A stretch of DNA of 64,000 nt from contig CAMCXF010000012.1 in NCBI GenBank assembly GCA_945883235.1, positions 19,910 to 83,909 of the forward strand, written 5' to 3'. A program made the translations under genes and the position numbers. The notes beneath the pieces were generated by a model that saw only the letters and a program-made list of their open reading frames with translations, made no database searches and was not told where the DNA came from. The DNA comes from Phenylobacterium deserti (GTDB lineage: Bacteria; Pseudomonadota; Alphaproteobacteria; Caulobacterales; Caulobacteraceae). Shown piece after piece: positions 34,552 to 43,390 of this stretch (positions are counted from its first letter, which is position 1; every line of letters starts with the position of its first letter).

Positions 34552-35136
34552 TCAACGTCGCGGCGGACCGGTGCCGCGGCGGAGCGGCGGGGCGGTCAGA
34601 ACCGATGCCGACGTACTGGCCGCGAGCCGGGTTCGGAGGTCGCCGGCCGGTCTCGGCGACGGGGTGGCGACCGGGGCCGGAGCGGAGGCGGGGGCCGAAG
34701 AGAACTTCGCCAGCAACTCGCGCAGGGTGAGCAGGTCCGCCGGGGCCGGCCCGGGAAGTAACGCGGCATCAGCTGCCACCGACTCGAGTGCATTCAGCAA
34801 CAGGGGTACGCTGGCCCGCTCGGTCTCGCGGTCGCGCTCGCGTTCAACGGGCTCGGCGCGGACGAGATGGTCGGAGGGTTCGCGTTCCAGGGGATCGCGC
34901 TCGGCGGGGACACCCCCGGTTTCCGCCTCCAGACGGATAGGCTGGGCCTGGCGTAGCCGAAGCTGCAGCGCAATGCCCATGCGAACTGAGAAGAAACAGC
35001 GGTCGAACCGCTCACATGCCTCCAGCATCGCCTTGCCCTGCGTGCGCTCGGCCTCGGCCCCGAACGCCAGGCCCAGGCGATAGGCGCACTGGGTGAGCGC
35101 ATCGAGCATCTCAGTTGAGGGAACAGGCGTGGTCAT
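34552..35136 (-). CDS. SOS-box-controlled hypothetical protein
   Basis: 194 residues from ATG 35136 (MTTPVPSTEMLDALTQ). The N-terminal 85 residues look structured and helical (CAYRLGLAFGAEAERT, ERFDRCFFSVRMGIALQLRLR); the remainder is charged (RERDRETERA) then Ala/Pro/Ser-rich and probably disordered. No enzymatic motif. A direct repeat GTTC-N7-GTTC directly upstream is the alphaproteobacterial LexA site, and its TATATAT core could be the -10 of a leaderless transcript starting at or near this ATG. ATG 35145 lies inside the box and is less likely. Role is probably in DNA damage response; otherwise unknown. Confidence 0.65.
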   Translation of the reverse strand: MTTPVPSTEMLDALTQCAYRLGLAFGAEAERTQGKAMLEACERFDRCFFSVRMGIALQLRLRQAQPIRLEAETGGVPAERDPLEREPSDHLVRAEPVERERDRETERASVPLLLNALESVAADAALLPGPAPADLLTLRELLAKFSSAPASAPAPVATPSPRPAGDLRTRLAASTSASVLTAPPLRRGTGPPRR

Positions 35137-35139
35137 TGA

Positions 35140-35154
35140 GAACATATATAGAAC
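35140..35154 (-). promoter_or_regulatory. LexA binding site (alphaproteobacterial SOS box)
   Basis: On the minus strand the sequence is GTTC-TATATAT-GTTC, an exact match to the direct-repeat GTTC-N7-GTTC LexA motif of alphaproteobacteria. It lies 4 bases upstream of the preferred start of the 34552-35136 gene. The AT-rich spacer likely doubles as the -10 region. Confidence 0.75.
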
Positions 35155-35334
35155 ATGATGAGGGCATCGTCAAGTTTGGATGGGAGGCCCATCGAGCGGG
35201 CGAGGCGGAGGAATGACCGCGGACCCGGTTTGATTGGGGTCTGTCCCGAGCTTGCGCGGCTCACCGATGGGGGGTCAGTCCAAGCGTATGGATGGTGCGC
35301 GAAGTCGCATGTGTCCCGACTTTCGGGTGTCGGA

Positions 35335-36093
35335 TCAGGTCTCTGCCACCACCACCAATTCCCCCAACAACCCCTGCAACACCGGCACCGTCGGATAGGG
35401 CGGGTGGCGGTATTGGCGGAAGCCTTCAGCGTAGTCGACGCTGAAATCGCGGCCGACGCGGCGGGTCCAGGCGGCCATGTCGGCGAGGTGGTCGGTGATG
35501 CCGTGCTGTCTGGCGACCCAGTCTGCCTGGCTCTGGTGCTGGGCCAGCATGGCCTGTTTGGTGGCGAAGGTTGTGGCGACGTTGACGGCGAAGTGTCTGC
35601 GGATCCGCACACCCTCACGGTCCCGGCCGCCGATGGAGTCCATGAAGTAGAGTGCCGGGATGGTGGCCGTCGCGGCCGCTGGTCCGGTCCTGTAGTTCGC
35701 CACGGGCGCGGCGAAACAGGCGTCGCGGACCAGAACGCTGATCGCCTCGTGGTCGGGGTGATAGTCGACGGGTGAGGCGGTGATCACCAGGTCCGGGGCC
35801 ACACTGCGGATCAGTTCGGTGACGACCCGGCGGGAGGGGTCGTCGTTGAACACGCCCAGGTCGGCAAAGCCCAGGCAGCGATAGTCCGCGCCGATTAACG
35901 CCGCCGCGGCATCGGCTTCGGCCTGGCGGATGCGTCCGGTCCCGGCGGGATCATGGACGGCCGAGCCGCCCTCGCCCGCCGTGGCCGTCGCGATGGTGAT
36001 GGTGTGACCCACTGCGGCCAGCAGCGCCAGGGTTCCCCCGGCCAAGATCTCGATGTCGTCGGGATGGGCGTGGAGGGCCAGGATGTGCGCCAT
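35335..36093 (-). CDS. PIG-L family deacetylase
   Basis: 252 residues. Zinc-site motif AHPDDIE near the N terminus (LALHAHPDDIEILAGGTLALL), CLGFADLGVFNDDP, and the second metal segment DYHPDHEAIS define the LmbE/PIG-L fold, which removes N-acetyl groups from GlcNAc-linked substrates (as in MshB, BshB) or modifies secondary metabolites. Cytoplasmic. It lies 2 bases after the AsnC-type regulator on the same strand, so the two are one transcript, but its link to lysine catabolism is unclear. Substrate unknown. Confidence 0.88.
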   Translation of the reverse strand: MAHILALHAHPDDIEILAGGTLALLAAVGHTITIATATAGEGGSAVHDPAGTGRIRQAEADAAAALIGADYRCLGFADLGVFNDDPSRRVVTELIRSVAPDLVITASPVDYHPDHEAISVLVRDACFAAPVANYRTGPAAATATIPALYFMDSIGGRDREGVRIRRHFAVNVATTFATKQAMLAQHQSQADWVARQHGITDHLADMAAWTRRVGRDFSVDYAEGFRQYRHPPYPTVPVLQGLLGELVVVAET

Positions 36094-36095
36094 GG

Positions 36096-36521
36096 TCAGC
36101 GGTCGAACTTGGTCGAGAGCACCAGCGACGAGTTGGTCCGCTCCACGCCCCTGACCGCTCCGATCTCGTCGATGACGGCGTCCATCTCGGCGACGCCTGC
36201 AGCTTCGATGGAGACGATCATATCGAACGGGCCGCTCACGGATTCCAGCCGCCGGACGCCGGGCATGCGCTTGAGCGCGGCGCCCACGGCCGTGGCCTGT
36301 TTTGGCTCGATGGTCAGCATCACATACGCATGGACCCGGCCGGCCTCGTAAGCACCAGCCAGTTTGACGGCGTAGCCAGCGATCACGCCTGATCGCTCCA
36401 GGCGGGCGAGGCGGCTTTGCACCGTGGTTCTGGAGAGGCCGAGCGCGCGGGCCAACTCCGCAACCGGGGCACGGGCGTTGTCGCGCAGCCGCGTCAGAAG
36501 GTGTTCGTCCAGGTCATCCAT
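36096..36521 (-). CDS. Lrp/AsnC family transcriptional regulator
   Basis: 141 residues: N-terminal helix-turn-helix (LDEHLLTRLRDNARAPVAELARALGLSRTTVQSRLARLERSG in outline) and C-terminal RAM effector domain (VHAYVMLTIEPKQ, VSGPFDMIVSIEAAG). Divergent from the lysine-6-dehydrogenase-like gene across 121 bases, the standard arrangement for an amino-acid-responsive regulator of the neighbouring catabolic operon. Lysine or a downstream intermediate is the expected effector by inference. Half-sites GTTTTC (36538-36543) and GAAAAC (36609-36614) flank the promoter region and may matter. Confidence 0.92.
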   Translation of the reverse strand: MDDLDEHLLTRLRDNARAPVAELARALGLSRTTVQSRLARLERSGVIAGYAVKLAGAYEAGRVHAYVMLTIEPKQATAVGAALKRMPGVRRLESVSGPFDMIVSIEAAGVAEMDAVIDEIGAVRGVERTNSSLVLSTKFDR

Positions 36522-36642
36522 CGGCGTTCTGCACAGAGTTTTCGACGTTATGACGAGACTATCCGCCTATATCGCCGATCTGGCAATTGAAAGTGGTTGG
36601 TGCGGGCGGAAAACTGCGGTGTCGTCATCGGAGGTCAGGCCT

Positions 36643-37749
36643 ATGCGAAAAATTGCTGTCGTTGGCGCGGGCAAGATCGGCTCGACCGTCGTGGATCTGT
36701 TGGTGGGAACGGGGGACTATGAGGCGCTGGTGATCGACCGGTCGGACGCGGCCCTGGCCGGGGTCACGCGCGGCGAACGGGTATCCACGGTCGCGATCAC
36801 GGTCGACGACGCTGAATGTCTGGCGGCGACATTGTCGGGATGTTTCGCGGTCATCAACTGTGCGCCCTATCACCTGACCACCGTCGTGGCGCGGGCGGCC
36901 AAGACGGCGCGCGCGCACTATCTGGACCTGACCGAGGATGTGGCCTCCAGCCGGATCGTTCGCGACCTGGCCGCAGACGCCGCCACCGCGTTCATCCCCC
37001 AATGTGGCCTGGCACCCGGGTTCATCACCATCGCAGCCTGGGACCTGATCAAGCATTTCGACCAGCTGCACGATGTGCGCCTGCGGGTGGGCGCCCTGCC
37101 GCGCTACCCGTCCAACGCGCTGAACTACAATCTGACCTGGTCCACGGACGGGGTGATCAACGAATACTGCGAACCCTGCGAGGCAATCACCGGCGGCGTC
37201 CTGCGCGAAACCCCGGCGCTGGAGGAGTGCGAGGCCTTTGCGCTGGATGGCGTGACCTATGAGGCTTTCAACACCTCGGGCGGGCTGGGCACGCTGTGCC
37301 AGACGCTGGAGGGCCGGGTGCGCAACCTCAACTACAAGACTATCCGCTATCCCGGCCACGCGGCGATCATGAAGGCGCTGCTCAACGACCTGAACCTGCG
37401 CAATCGTCGTGACGTGCTGAAGGACATCCTGGAAAACGCCGTGCCTGCCACCCTGCAGGACGTGGTCATCGTGTTCGTCACGGTATCGGGGATGAAGGCG
37501 GGGCACCTGATGCAGGAGACCTACGTCAACAAGGTCTATGCCCAGGAGATCGGCGGCGAGGTGAAGAGTGCCATCCAGATCACCACCGCCGGGGCCATCT
37601 GTGCGGTGCTGGACATGTTGGCCGATGGGACCTTGGCCCAGACGGGGTTCATACGGCAGGAAGACATTCCGCTGCCGGCGTTTCTGGCCAACCGGTTCGG
37701 GCGGTTTTATGCCCCCGATGCGGCCCCCTTTCGCGCCGCCGCCGAGTAG
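36643..37749 (+). CDS. saccharopine dehydrogenase family protein, probable L-lysine 6-dehydrogenase
   Basis: 368 residues from ATG 36643, with GGAGG 8 bases upstream; the longer frame back to 36424 overlaps the regulator gene. Rossmann start RKIAVVGAGKIGSTVVDLL, then PQCGLAPGFITIAAW and the C-terminal saccharopine-dehydrogenase domain. Length and domain content match lysine 6-dehydrogenase (LysDH), which oxidatively deaminates lysine at the epsilon carbon to aminoadipate semialdehyde, in equilibrium with piperideine-6-carboxylate. The antiquitin-type dehydrogenase that consumes this product starts 3 bases later. Saccharopine reductase is the alternative, but the context favours LysDH. Confidence 0.85.
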   Translation: MRKIAVVGAGKIGSTVVDLLVGTGDYEALVIDRSDAALAGVTRGERVSTVAITVDDAECLAATLSGCFAVINCAPYHLTTVVARAAKTARAHYLDLTEDVASSRIVRDLAADAATAFIPQCGLAPGFITIAAWDLIKHFDQLHDVRLRVGALPRYPSNALNYNLTWSTDGVINEYCEPCEAITGGVLRETPALEECEAFALDGVTYEAFNTSGGLGTLCQTLEGRVRNLNYKTIRYPGHAAIMKALLNDLNLRNRRDVLKDILENAVPATLQDVVIVFVTVSGMKAGHLMQETYVNKVYAQEIGGEVKSAIQITTAGAICAVLDMLADGTLAQTGFIRQEDIPLPAFLANRFGRFYAPDAAPFRAAAE

Positions 37750-37752
37750 GTC

Positions 37753-39276
37753 ATGACCGATCCCATGAAGCTCCAATCCGTTGTTCCGGACGCCGCCGCC
37801 GTGCTTGGCCGCCTGGGCGTCGCCGAGGCCCTGTGGACCGGCGGCAACCGCGCGGTCCGATCACCGGTGACCGGCGAGATCATGGCGCAGGTGCAAGACG
37901 CCTCGCCCGCCGAAGTCGCCGTCGCTGTCGAGGTAGCGCACGCGGCCTTCCTCAGATGGCGCAATATCCCGGCCCCCCGGCGCGGCGAACTGGTGCGGCT
38001 GTTCGGTCAGGAACTGCGCGCGGCCAAGACCGACCTGGCCGCGCTCGTTACCCTGGAGGCCGGCAAGATCGTCTCCGAGGCGCTGGGCGAGGTGCAGGAG
38101 ATGATCGACATCTGCGACTATGCCGTCGGCCTGTCGCGCCAGCTGTTCGGCCTGACCATCGCCACCGAGCGGCCCGATCACAGGATGATGGAAACGTGGC
38201 ATCCGTTGGGTGTGGTGGGGATCATCTCGGCCTTCAACTTCCCGGTGGCGGTGTGGTCCTGGAATGCAGCGCTGGCGCTGGTGTGCGGCAATGCCTGTGT
38301 CTGGAAGCCGTCCGAGAAGACGCCTTTGACGGCGCTGGCCGTGCAGGCGCTGTTTGAGCAGGCGGTGACCCGGTTCGGTGACGCGCCCCAAGGCCTGTCC
38401 GCCCTTGTGATCGGAGGTCGCGAGGTCGGCGAGGTGCTGGTCGATCACCCCGGCGTTTCGCTGGTGTCGGCGACCGGCTCGACGGTGATGGGCCGTGCGG
38501 TCGGCCCGCGCCTGGCCGCCCGCTTCGCCCGGTCGGTACTGGAACTCGGCGGCAACAACGCCGCTATCGTCGCCCCTTCCGCCGATCTGGATCTGACCCT
38601 GCGCGGCGTGGCTTTCGCCGCGATGGGCACCGCCGGACAGCGATGCACGTCGCTGCGCCGCATGTTCGTCCATGAGAGCGTTTACGATGCCTTTTTGCCG
38701 CGCCTGAAAGCTGCCTTTGCCTCGGTCAAAGTGGGCGATCCGCGCGAGGCCGATACGCTGGTCGGGCCTCTGATCGACGACGCCGGCTTCGCCCTGATGC
38801 AATCGGCGCTGAGCGATGCCAGGGCCGCTGGCGGGGTCGTCACCGGGGGCGAGCGCGTCGGGACCGGCGAGGCCTTCTACGTGCGTCCCGCCCTCGTGGA
38901 GATGCCCGGCCAAACCGACGTCGTGAAGCGTGAGACCTTCGCGCCGATCCTCTACGTGATGCGTTATGCCGAACTCGACGAGGCCGTCGCGATGCAGAAC
39001 GACGTGCCCCAGGGCCTGTCGTCATCGATCTTCACCAACGATCTGCGCGAGGCGGAACTGTTCATCTCTGCAGGCGGATCGGATTGCGGCATCGCCAACG
39101 TCAACATCGGCCCCTCCGGTGCCGAGATCGGCGGGGCGTTCGGCGGCGAGAAAGAAACCGGCGGGGGTCGTGAGGCTGGGTCCGACAGCTGGCGCGCCTA
39201 CATGCGCCGCGCCACCAACACGGTGAATTACGGTCGCAGCCTGCCGTTGGCCCAGGGGGTTCGGTTCGAGGTTTAG
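37753..39276 (+). CDS. amaB: alpha-aminoadipic semialdehyde (piperideine-6-carboxylate) dehydrogenase, antiquitin family
   Basis: 507 residues, ALDH7/antiquitin type. Catalytic Cys298 in GTAGQRCTSLRRM, Glu in LELGGNNAAIV, cofactor motif SATGSTVMGRAVG. The C-terminal stretch GAEIGGAFGGEKETGGGREAGSDSW and NTVNYGRSLPLAQG is the antiquitin hallmark. It oxidises alpha-aminoadipate semialdehyde to 2-aminoadipate with NAD+, completing the lysine epsilon-deamination route begun by the preceding gene. Translational coupling across a 3-base gap is likely. AmaB is the name used in Pseudomonas. Confidence 0.93.
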   Translation: MTDPMKLQSVVPDAAAVLGRLGVAEALWTGGNRAVRSPVTGEIMAQVQDASPAEVAVAVEVAHAAFLRWRNIPAPRRGELVRLFGQELRAAKTDLAALVTLEAGKIVSEALGEVQEMIDICDYAVGLSRQLFGLTIATERPDHRMMETWHPLGVVGIISAFNFPVAVWSWNAALALVCGNACVWKPSEKTPLTALAVQALFEQAVTRFGDAPQGLSALVIGGREVGEVLVDHPGVSLVSATGSTVMGRAVGPRLAARFARSVLELGGNNAAIVAPSADLDLTLRGVAFAAMGTAGQRCTSLRRMFVHESVYDAFLPRLKAAFASVKVGDPREADTLVGPLIDDAGFALMQSALSDARAAGGVVTGGERVGTGEAFYVRPALVEMPGQTDVVKRETFAPILYVMRYAELDEAVAMQNDVPQGLSSSIFTNDLREAELFISAGGSDCGIANVNIGPSGAEIGGAFGGEKETGGGREAGSDSWRAYMRRATNTVNYGRSLPLAQGVRFEV

Positions 39277-39442
39277 GTACGTGACGCTTGATTCCGCCGG
39301 GAATGCGCGGCAATCCAAACGCTTGTTTGCTTCTGGTCGAAGCGCTTGGCACAATCGGGCTTCCGGGCCCGACGTATTTCGAAAGATCCTGACCTTGACC
39401 ACTTCCACGACGACCGCGCGCGCCGCCGGCGCGGCCGATCCC

Positions 39443-40351
39443 ATGGCCTCGGTCGATGCTCTGATCGCGGGCCTGGGCAGCGTCGGCTATATCGCCTCGC
39501 GCCGGATCGCCACCGCGCTCTACATGGCGGTCAATCTGCAAAAGCCGATCCTGGTCGAGGGCTCAGCCGGCGTTGGCAAGACGGAACTTGCGCTTTCTAC
39601 CTCAGCCTTGCTCGGCCTGCCGCTGATCCGGATGCAGTGCTACGAGGGCCTGGACGAGTCCAAGGCATTGTACGAGTGGAAGTATGGCAAACAGCTGTTG
39701 TACACCCAGATCCTCAAGGACCGGATGGGCGTGGCGCTGGCCGACGCGCCCGACATGGACGCCGCCATGGTGCGTTTGCACGGGATGGGCGACCTCTTCT
39801 TCTCCGAACCCTTCCTCGAGCCACGGCCTCTGATGAAGGCGCTGCGCGAGGATGACGGTTGCGTCCTGCTGATCGACGAGGTCGACAAGTCGGACGAGGC
39901 GTTCGAGGCATTTTTGCTGGAAGTGCTGTCGGCCTATCAGGTCTCGGTGCCGGAACTGGGCGTGATCAAGGCCAAGACGCCGCCGCTGGTCTTCCTGACC
40001 TCCAACAATGTCCGCGACCTCGGCGACGCGCTGAAGCGCCGCTGCCTGCACCTGCACATACCGCTACCCGAAGCGGCGCTGGAAGAGCGGATCGTGGCCA
40101 CCCGCGTCCCCGGGATCGAAGCCAGCCTGACCAGGGAACTGGTGGCGTTTGTGCAAACGCTGCGCACGCTCGACCTGCGCAAGCCCCCGTCGATCTCCGA
40201 GACGGTGGATTGGGCCCGCGCGCTGATCCTGCTGCACGCCGACAGCCTGTCCCCCGATATGGTCCGGGACACCCTGAACGTGATCCTGAAGTTCGAGCAG
40301 GACATCGTCGCGATCGAGCCCCAGATCTCGGAACTGTTGCACCGGCGATAA
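39443..40351 (+). CDS. MoxR-type AAA+ ATPase
   Basis: About 302 residues from ATG 39443, where homology begins (MASVDALIAGLGSVGYIASRRI). The frame is open upstream to GTG 39281 with a GAGG before it, and TTG 39395 is another option, so the start is uncertain. Walker A EGSAGVGKTEL, Walker B CVLLIDEVDKSD, sensor 1 FLTSNN and arginine finger region KRRCLHLHIPLP are clear. It resembles the CoxD-type MoxR ATPases that act with a CoxE VWA protein to insert metals or cofactors, often in molybdenum hydroxylases. Its stop overlaps the VWA gene start by one base. Confidence 0.88.
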   Translation: MASVDALIAGLGSVGYIASRRIATALYMAVNLQKPILVEGSAGVGKTELALSTSALLGLPLIRMQCYEGLDESKALYEWKYGKQLLYTQILKDRMGVALADAPDMDAAMVRLHGMGDLFFSEPFLEPRPLMKALREDDGCVLLIDEVDKSDEAFEAFLLEVLSAYQVSVPELGVIKAKTPPLVFLTSNNVRDLGDALKRRCLHLHIPLPEAALEERIVATRVPGIEASLTRELVAFVQTLRTLDLRKPPSISETVDWARALILLHADSLSPDMVRDTLNVILKFEQDIVAIEPQISELLHRR

Positions 40352-41715
40352 TGCAGCACACTCTCGAACAGTTTTTCCGCGCGCTCAGGGCCGCCGACGT
40401 CCGGATCTCTCCGGCGGAGGCGATTGACGCCAGCCGTGCGGTGCTGGTCACCGGCTATGGCGACCGGGTGCTGTTCAAGGACGCGCTGTGCGCCACCCTG
40501 GCGAAGACCGCCGATGAGGTGGACCGGTTCGACGCAGTGTTCGAGACCTTCTTCAGTCGCGCCGCCGTCACCTTGCCGCCGCCGCCGGCAGGGTCGGAGC
40601 GGACCGAGCCGTCGGAACAGGACATGGCCCAGGCGGCTGGATCGCCGCTTGCCCAGGCCGTGCTGCAGGGCGATGCGACAGCGGTCCAGCAATCCATGGA
40701 AGAGGCGGCCGCCCGGGCTGGCGTCGCCGAGATCCGCCTCACCACCCAGCGCTCGCGTCTGACCCGGCGGCTGCTGGAGGAGATGGGGCTGGAGGAGATC
40801 GAGCGGATTATCGCCAATGCCCGCCGGATGCCGGACGGCCAGGGCGAGGGTCTGGCCAATCGCCTGGACGAGGCCCGCCGCAGCCTGTTCGAACAGGCCC
40901 AGACCTATGTGGCCCGCCAACACGACCTCTACGCCGCAGGCTCGGCCCGTGAGCTGCGCGAGGAACGCCTGCTGCGCAAACAGCTGAACGCCGACGGCGG
41001 GGTCGACCCTGTCGACTATCAGCTGATGCAGGCGATGGTGAAGAAGATGGCCAAGCGCCTGGCCGCCAAATATTCCCGCCGCCGCCGTGCCGCCCGAAAG
41101 GGCCACCTGGATGTCCGCAAGACCCTGCGCCGCTCCATGGGCTACGGCGGGGTGCCGTTCGAGATCCTCTGGAAAGTGAAAAAGATCGACAAGCCGTCGA
41201 TCGTGGCGATCTGCGATGTGTCGAAGTCCGTGGCCGCGTCGGCCCAGTTCCTGCTGACCTTCCTCTATTCCCTGAACGAGGTGGTGGAGCGGATGGAGGC
41301 GTTCGCGTTCTCCGGCCGCATGATCAGCGTCAACGATATTCTGGATGACCACGGCGTCGACACCGCCATCCTGAAGGTGCTGCAGGAGATTGGCTTCCAA
41401 CAGACTGACTATGGCCGCTCGCTGCAGGATTTCGCCGAACAGCATCTGGACAAGATAGACCGGCGGACCACGGTGATCTTCCTGGGCGACGGCCGGTCAA
41501 ATTTCGCCGACCCGCGCCTGGACATCATGCGCCAGATCCACGACCGCGCCCGCGCCGTCATCTGGCTGAACCCCGAACCCGAAAGCTACTGGGCCCAGGG
41601 CGACAGCGTCATGCACCGCTATGCGCGCTTCTGTCATGTGGCCAAACAGTGCGGTAACCTGGAGCAGCTGGAGCGCATCATCGAGGATGTGCTCAGGAGC
41701 TACGTCCCGCACTGA
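40351..41715 (+). CDS. VWA domain protein, CoxE-like
   Basis: 454 residues from ATG 40351. The N-terminal half is helical and charged; the C-terminal VWA domain contains the MIDAS motif DVSKS (Asp289-Ser293) followed by FSGRMISVNDIL and FLGDGRSNFADP. CoxE-type partners work with the MoxR ATPase encoded just upstream, commonly to mature molybdenum CO dehydrogenase-family enzymes. Two molybdenum hydroxylase operons lie in this window, so a maturation role for them is plausible. The 3' end overlaps the convergent GPH transporter by 23 bases, encoding both LRSYVPH on plus and the transporter tail on minus. Confidence 0.87.
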   Translation: MQHTLEQFFRALRAADVRISPAEAIDASRAVLVTGYGDRVLFKDALCATLAKTADEVDRFDAVFETFFSRAAVTLPPPPAGSERTEPSEQDMAQAAGSPLAQAVLQGDATAVQQSMEEAAARAGVAEIRLTTQRSRLTRRLLEEMGLEEIERIIANARRMPDGQGEGLANRLDEARRSLFEQAQTYVARQHDLYAAGSARELREERLLRKQLNADGGVDPVDYQLMQAMVKKMAKRLAAKYSRRRRAARKGHLDVRKTLRRSMGYGGVPFEILWKVKKIDKPSIVAICDVSKSVAASAQFLLTFLYSLNEVVERMEAFAFSGRMISVNDILDDHGVDTAILKVLQEIGFQQTDYGRSLQDFAEQHLDKIDRRTTVIFLGDGRSNFADPRLDIMRQIHDRARAVIWLNPEPESYWAQGDSVMHRYARFCHVAKQCGNLEQLERIIEDVLRSYVPH

Positions 41716-43183
41716 GACTTTCTGCCCGTCGGATCTTCAGGTCTGCGGAGATATGTTCCTGCCGGGCGCGGGATATGGCGTAGGGCGCAAACACCAAGCC
41801 ACCCACCACACAGAGGGCAGCAGGCAGCGGTCCCCAGGCCAGAACCAGGTTAGCGAGCACATCCTCCGGAATGACAGCGTTGATCTGACGCCCGGCGTCG
41901 CGTGGAAAGCGCAGAAGGTCGAGGGCAAAGCCGCCAACCAGGGTGCCGATGCCGCCAGCGGCCTTGCCGGCAAATCCGAGACCGGAAAAGAACAAGCCCT
42001 CGCGTCGGGTGCCGAACAGATGCTCATGCTCATCAGCTGCGTCGGCCATCATGGAGGGGTAGGCGATGAAGATCAGCCCGATCCCGATTCCGACCACAAA
42101 GGTCGAAGCTGCCAGCCATGGCAGGGCGTCAGCGCCGGTGAAGGTCACCACGCCGCTGGCACGGAGTCCCGGAAGAATTGTCCAGAACGCGACAACCAGC
42201 GCAAATCCCAGAGCTACGGCAGTCTTTTTCTCGATCCTGCGAAGTAGCATCGAAGTCAGCGGAATGCCCGCCAGAATGCCGGCAAGACTGGCATAGCTGA
42301 GGATCTGCATGGTCTCTGGCCGCAGTTTCCAGACGAACACATAGTTGTGGTTCTGCAGCGCCGCATGGACCCCGGAGGCGCTGGCGAACAGCAACATCGA
42401 TCCAAACAAAATCCGGAATGTCGGATTGCCGAACACTTCCGAAAACTCACCCAGCAGCCGTCGGGTCATCGGCTCCGGCGCTGTCGTGGGCTGCGGAAGC
42501 GCCGCAGCATAGCGCCACATGCCTGCGCAGCAGATCAAGGCGCCAACCAGCATGATCCCTGCGATGCTCCATCCGAAGGCCGGATAGCGATCCGGACTCT
42601 GGAGACCGCCGGCACCGGCGAAGAACACGGAATAGGCCAGGGCGGTGATCACCACGGTCACCAGAATTCCGGACAGCAGGCGAATGGCCACGATCCTGGA
42701 TCGCTCCACATAGTCTTCGGCCATCTCGCCGCCCAAGGCAAAGTAGGGAATGTTGAACATCGAGGCGAAGGCGCGAACCGTCATCTTGGTCATCGTCAGC
42801 CACCCGAAGAGCAGAAGGGGCGACAACCCGGATGGTGGTGCGAACAGAAGCCCCATGGTCACCATCGTCAGCGGTGCGCCGATGAGCATCACCGGCAGGC
42901 GTCGGCCGAAGCGCGACCGGACGCTGTCTGACCACGACCCGATCAACGGATCCGCAGCGGCGTCCAGGCACAGACTGATGGCCAGTGCGAGGCCAACCAT
43001 GCTGCCGGAGAGCCCCAGAACGGCTGTGTAATAGAAGAATATGAACCCGTTGGTGGCGAGGTACCCGGATTCCACCACTTGCCCGATGCTGTAGTAGAAT
43101 TTGATCGCTCTCGGCGGTTTGAGATCGCCGGCAACTGGCGCACCTGCCGCTGGAGCGCTGTTGCCATCATCTTCGACCGTCAA
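41693..43183 (-). CDS. GPH-family (glycoside-pentoside-hexuronide) MFS symporter, copy 1
   Basis: 496 residues starting at TTG 43183, with GGGAGGA 6 bases upstream. Twelve helices; the segment YYSIGQVVESGYLATNGFIFFYYTAVLGLSG and loop DPLIGSWSDSVRSRFGRRLP match the melibiose-carrier (MFS_2) family, cation-coupled sugar or glycoside uptake. The next gene upstream is a paralogue with about half identical residues by eye and a matching tail (SAGRSS), so the two arose by tandem duplication. Substrate unknown; RSP_1089-type members of this family also sit in lipid clusters. Confidence 0.88.
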   Translation of the reverse strand: MTVEDDGNSAPAAGAPVAGDLKPPRAIKFYYSIGQVVESGYLATNGFIFFYYTAVLGLSGSMVGLALAISLCLDAAADPLIGSWSDSVRSRFGRRLPVMLIGAPLTMVTMGLLFAPPSGLSPLLLFGWLTMTKMTVRAFASMFNIPYFALGGEMAEDYVERSRIVAIRLLSGILVTVVITALAYSVFFAGAGGLQSPDRYPAFGWSIAGIMLVGALICCAGMWRYAAALPQPTTAPEPMTRRLLGEFSEVFGNPTFRILFGSMLLFASASGVHAALQNHNYVFVWKLRPETMQILSYASLAGILAGIPLTSMLLRRIEKKTAVALGFALVVAFWTILPGLRASGVVTFTGADALPWLAASTFVVGIGIGLIFIAYPSMMADAADEHEHLFGTRREGLFFSGLGFAGKAAGGIGTLVGGFALDLLRFPRDAGRQINAVIPEDVLANLVLAWGPLPAALCVVGGLVFAPYAISRARQEHISADLKIRRAESLSAGRSS

Positions 43184-43390
43184 TTGGCGTCCTCCCGGTC
43201 CCGAAATTCATCGGGTTGAAGTCAAAGTGAGGCTGACGGCCGGGCATGGCAACGATGACTTTGGGTCAGCCCGCCCATCCGAACTTTCTTGAGGTATGGC
43301 GAATGCGTCATGCACAGTTGGGCTTGGGTCTGCTCCTTGACCAGGCCTTTCGCGAGATCGAGCGATTGAAGTGCATGATCAAGTAGGTAC
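43184..43390. other. intergenic region between the two GPH transporters
   Basis: 207 bases that should contain the promoter of the downstream (copy 1) transporter gene if it has its own. On the plus strand a small ORF at 43303-43386 (27 codons, begins MRHAQLGLGL, ends ERLKCMIK) has GAGG 8 bases before its ATG; I cannot say it is real. No hairpin terminator or repeat is apparent. Confidence 0.4.

Noticed and set aside
35155..35775. 206-residue plus-strand frame over the PIG-L gene
   Set aside because: Its start lies next to the LexA box but the product has no domain, and the minus-strand deacetylase is clear.
39937..41445. 502-residue minus-strand frame opposite MoxR and VWA genes
   Set aside because: No recognisable domain; the plus-strand genes have catalytic motifs and overlapping starts.
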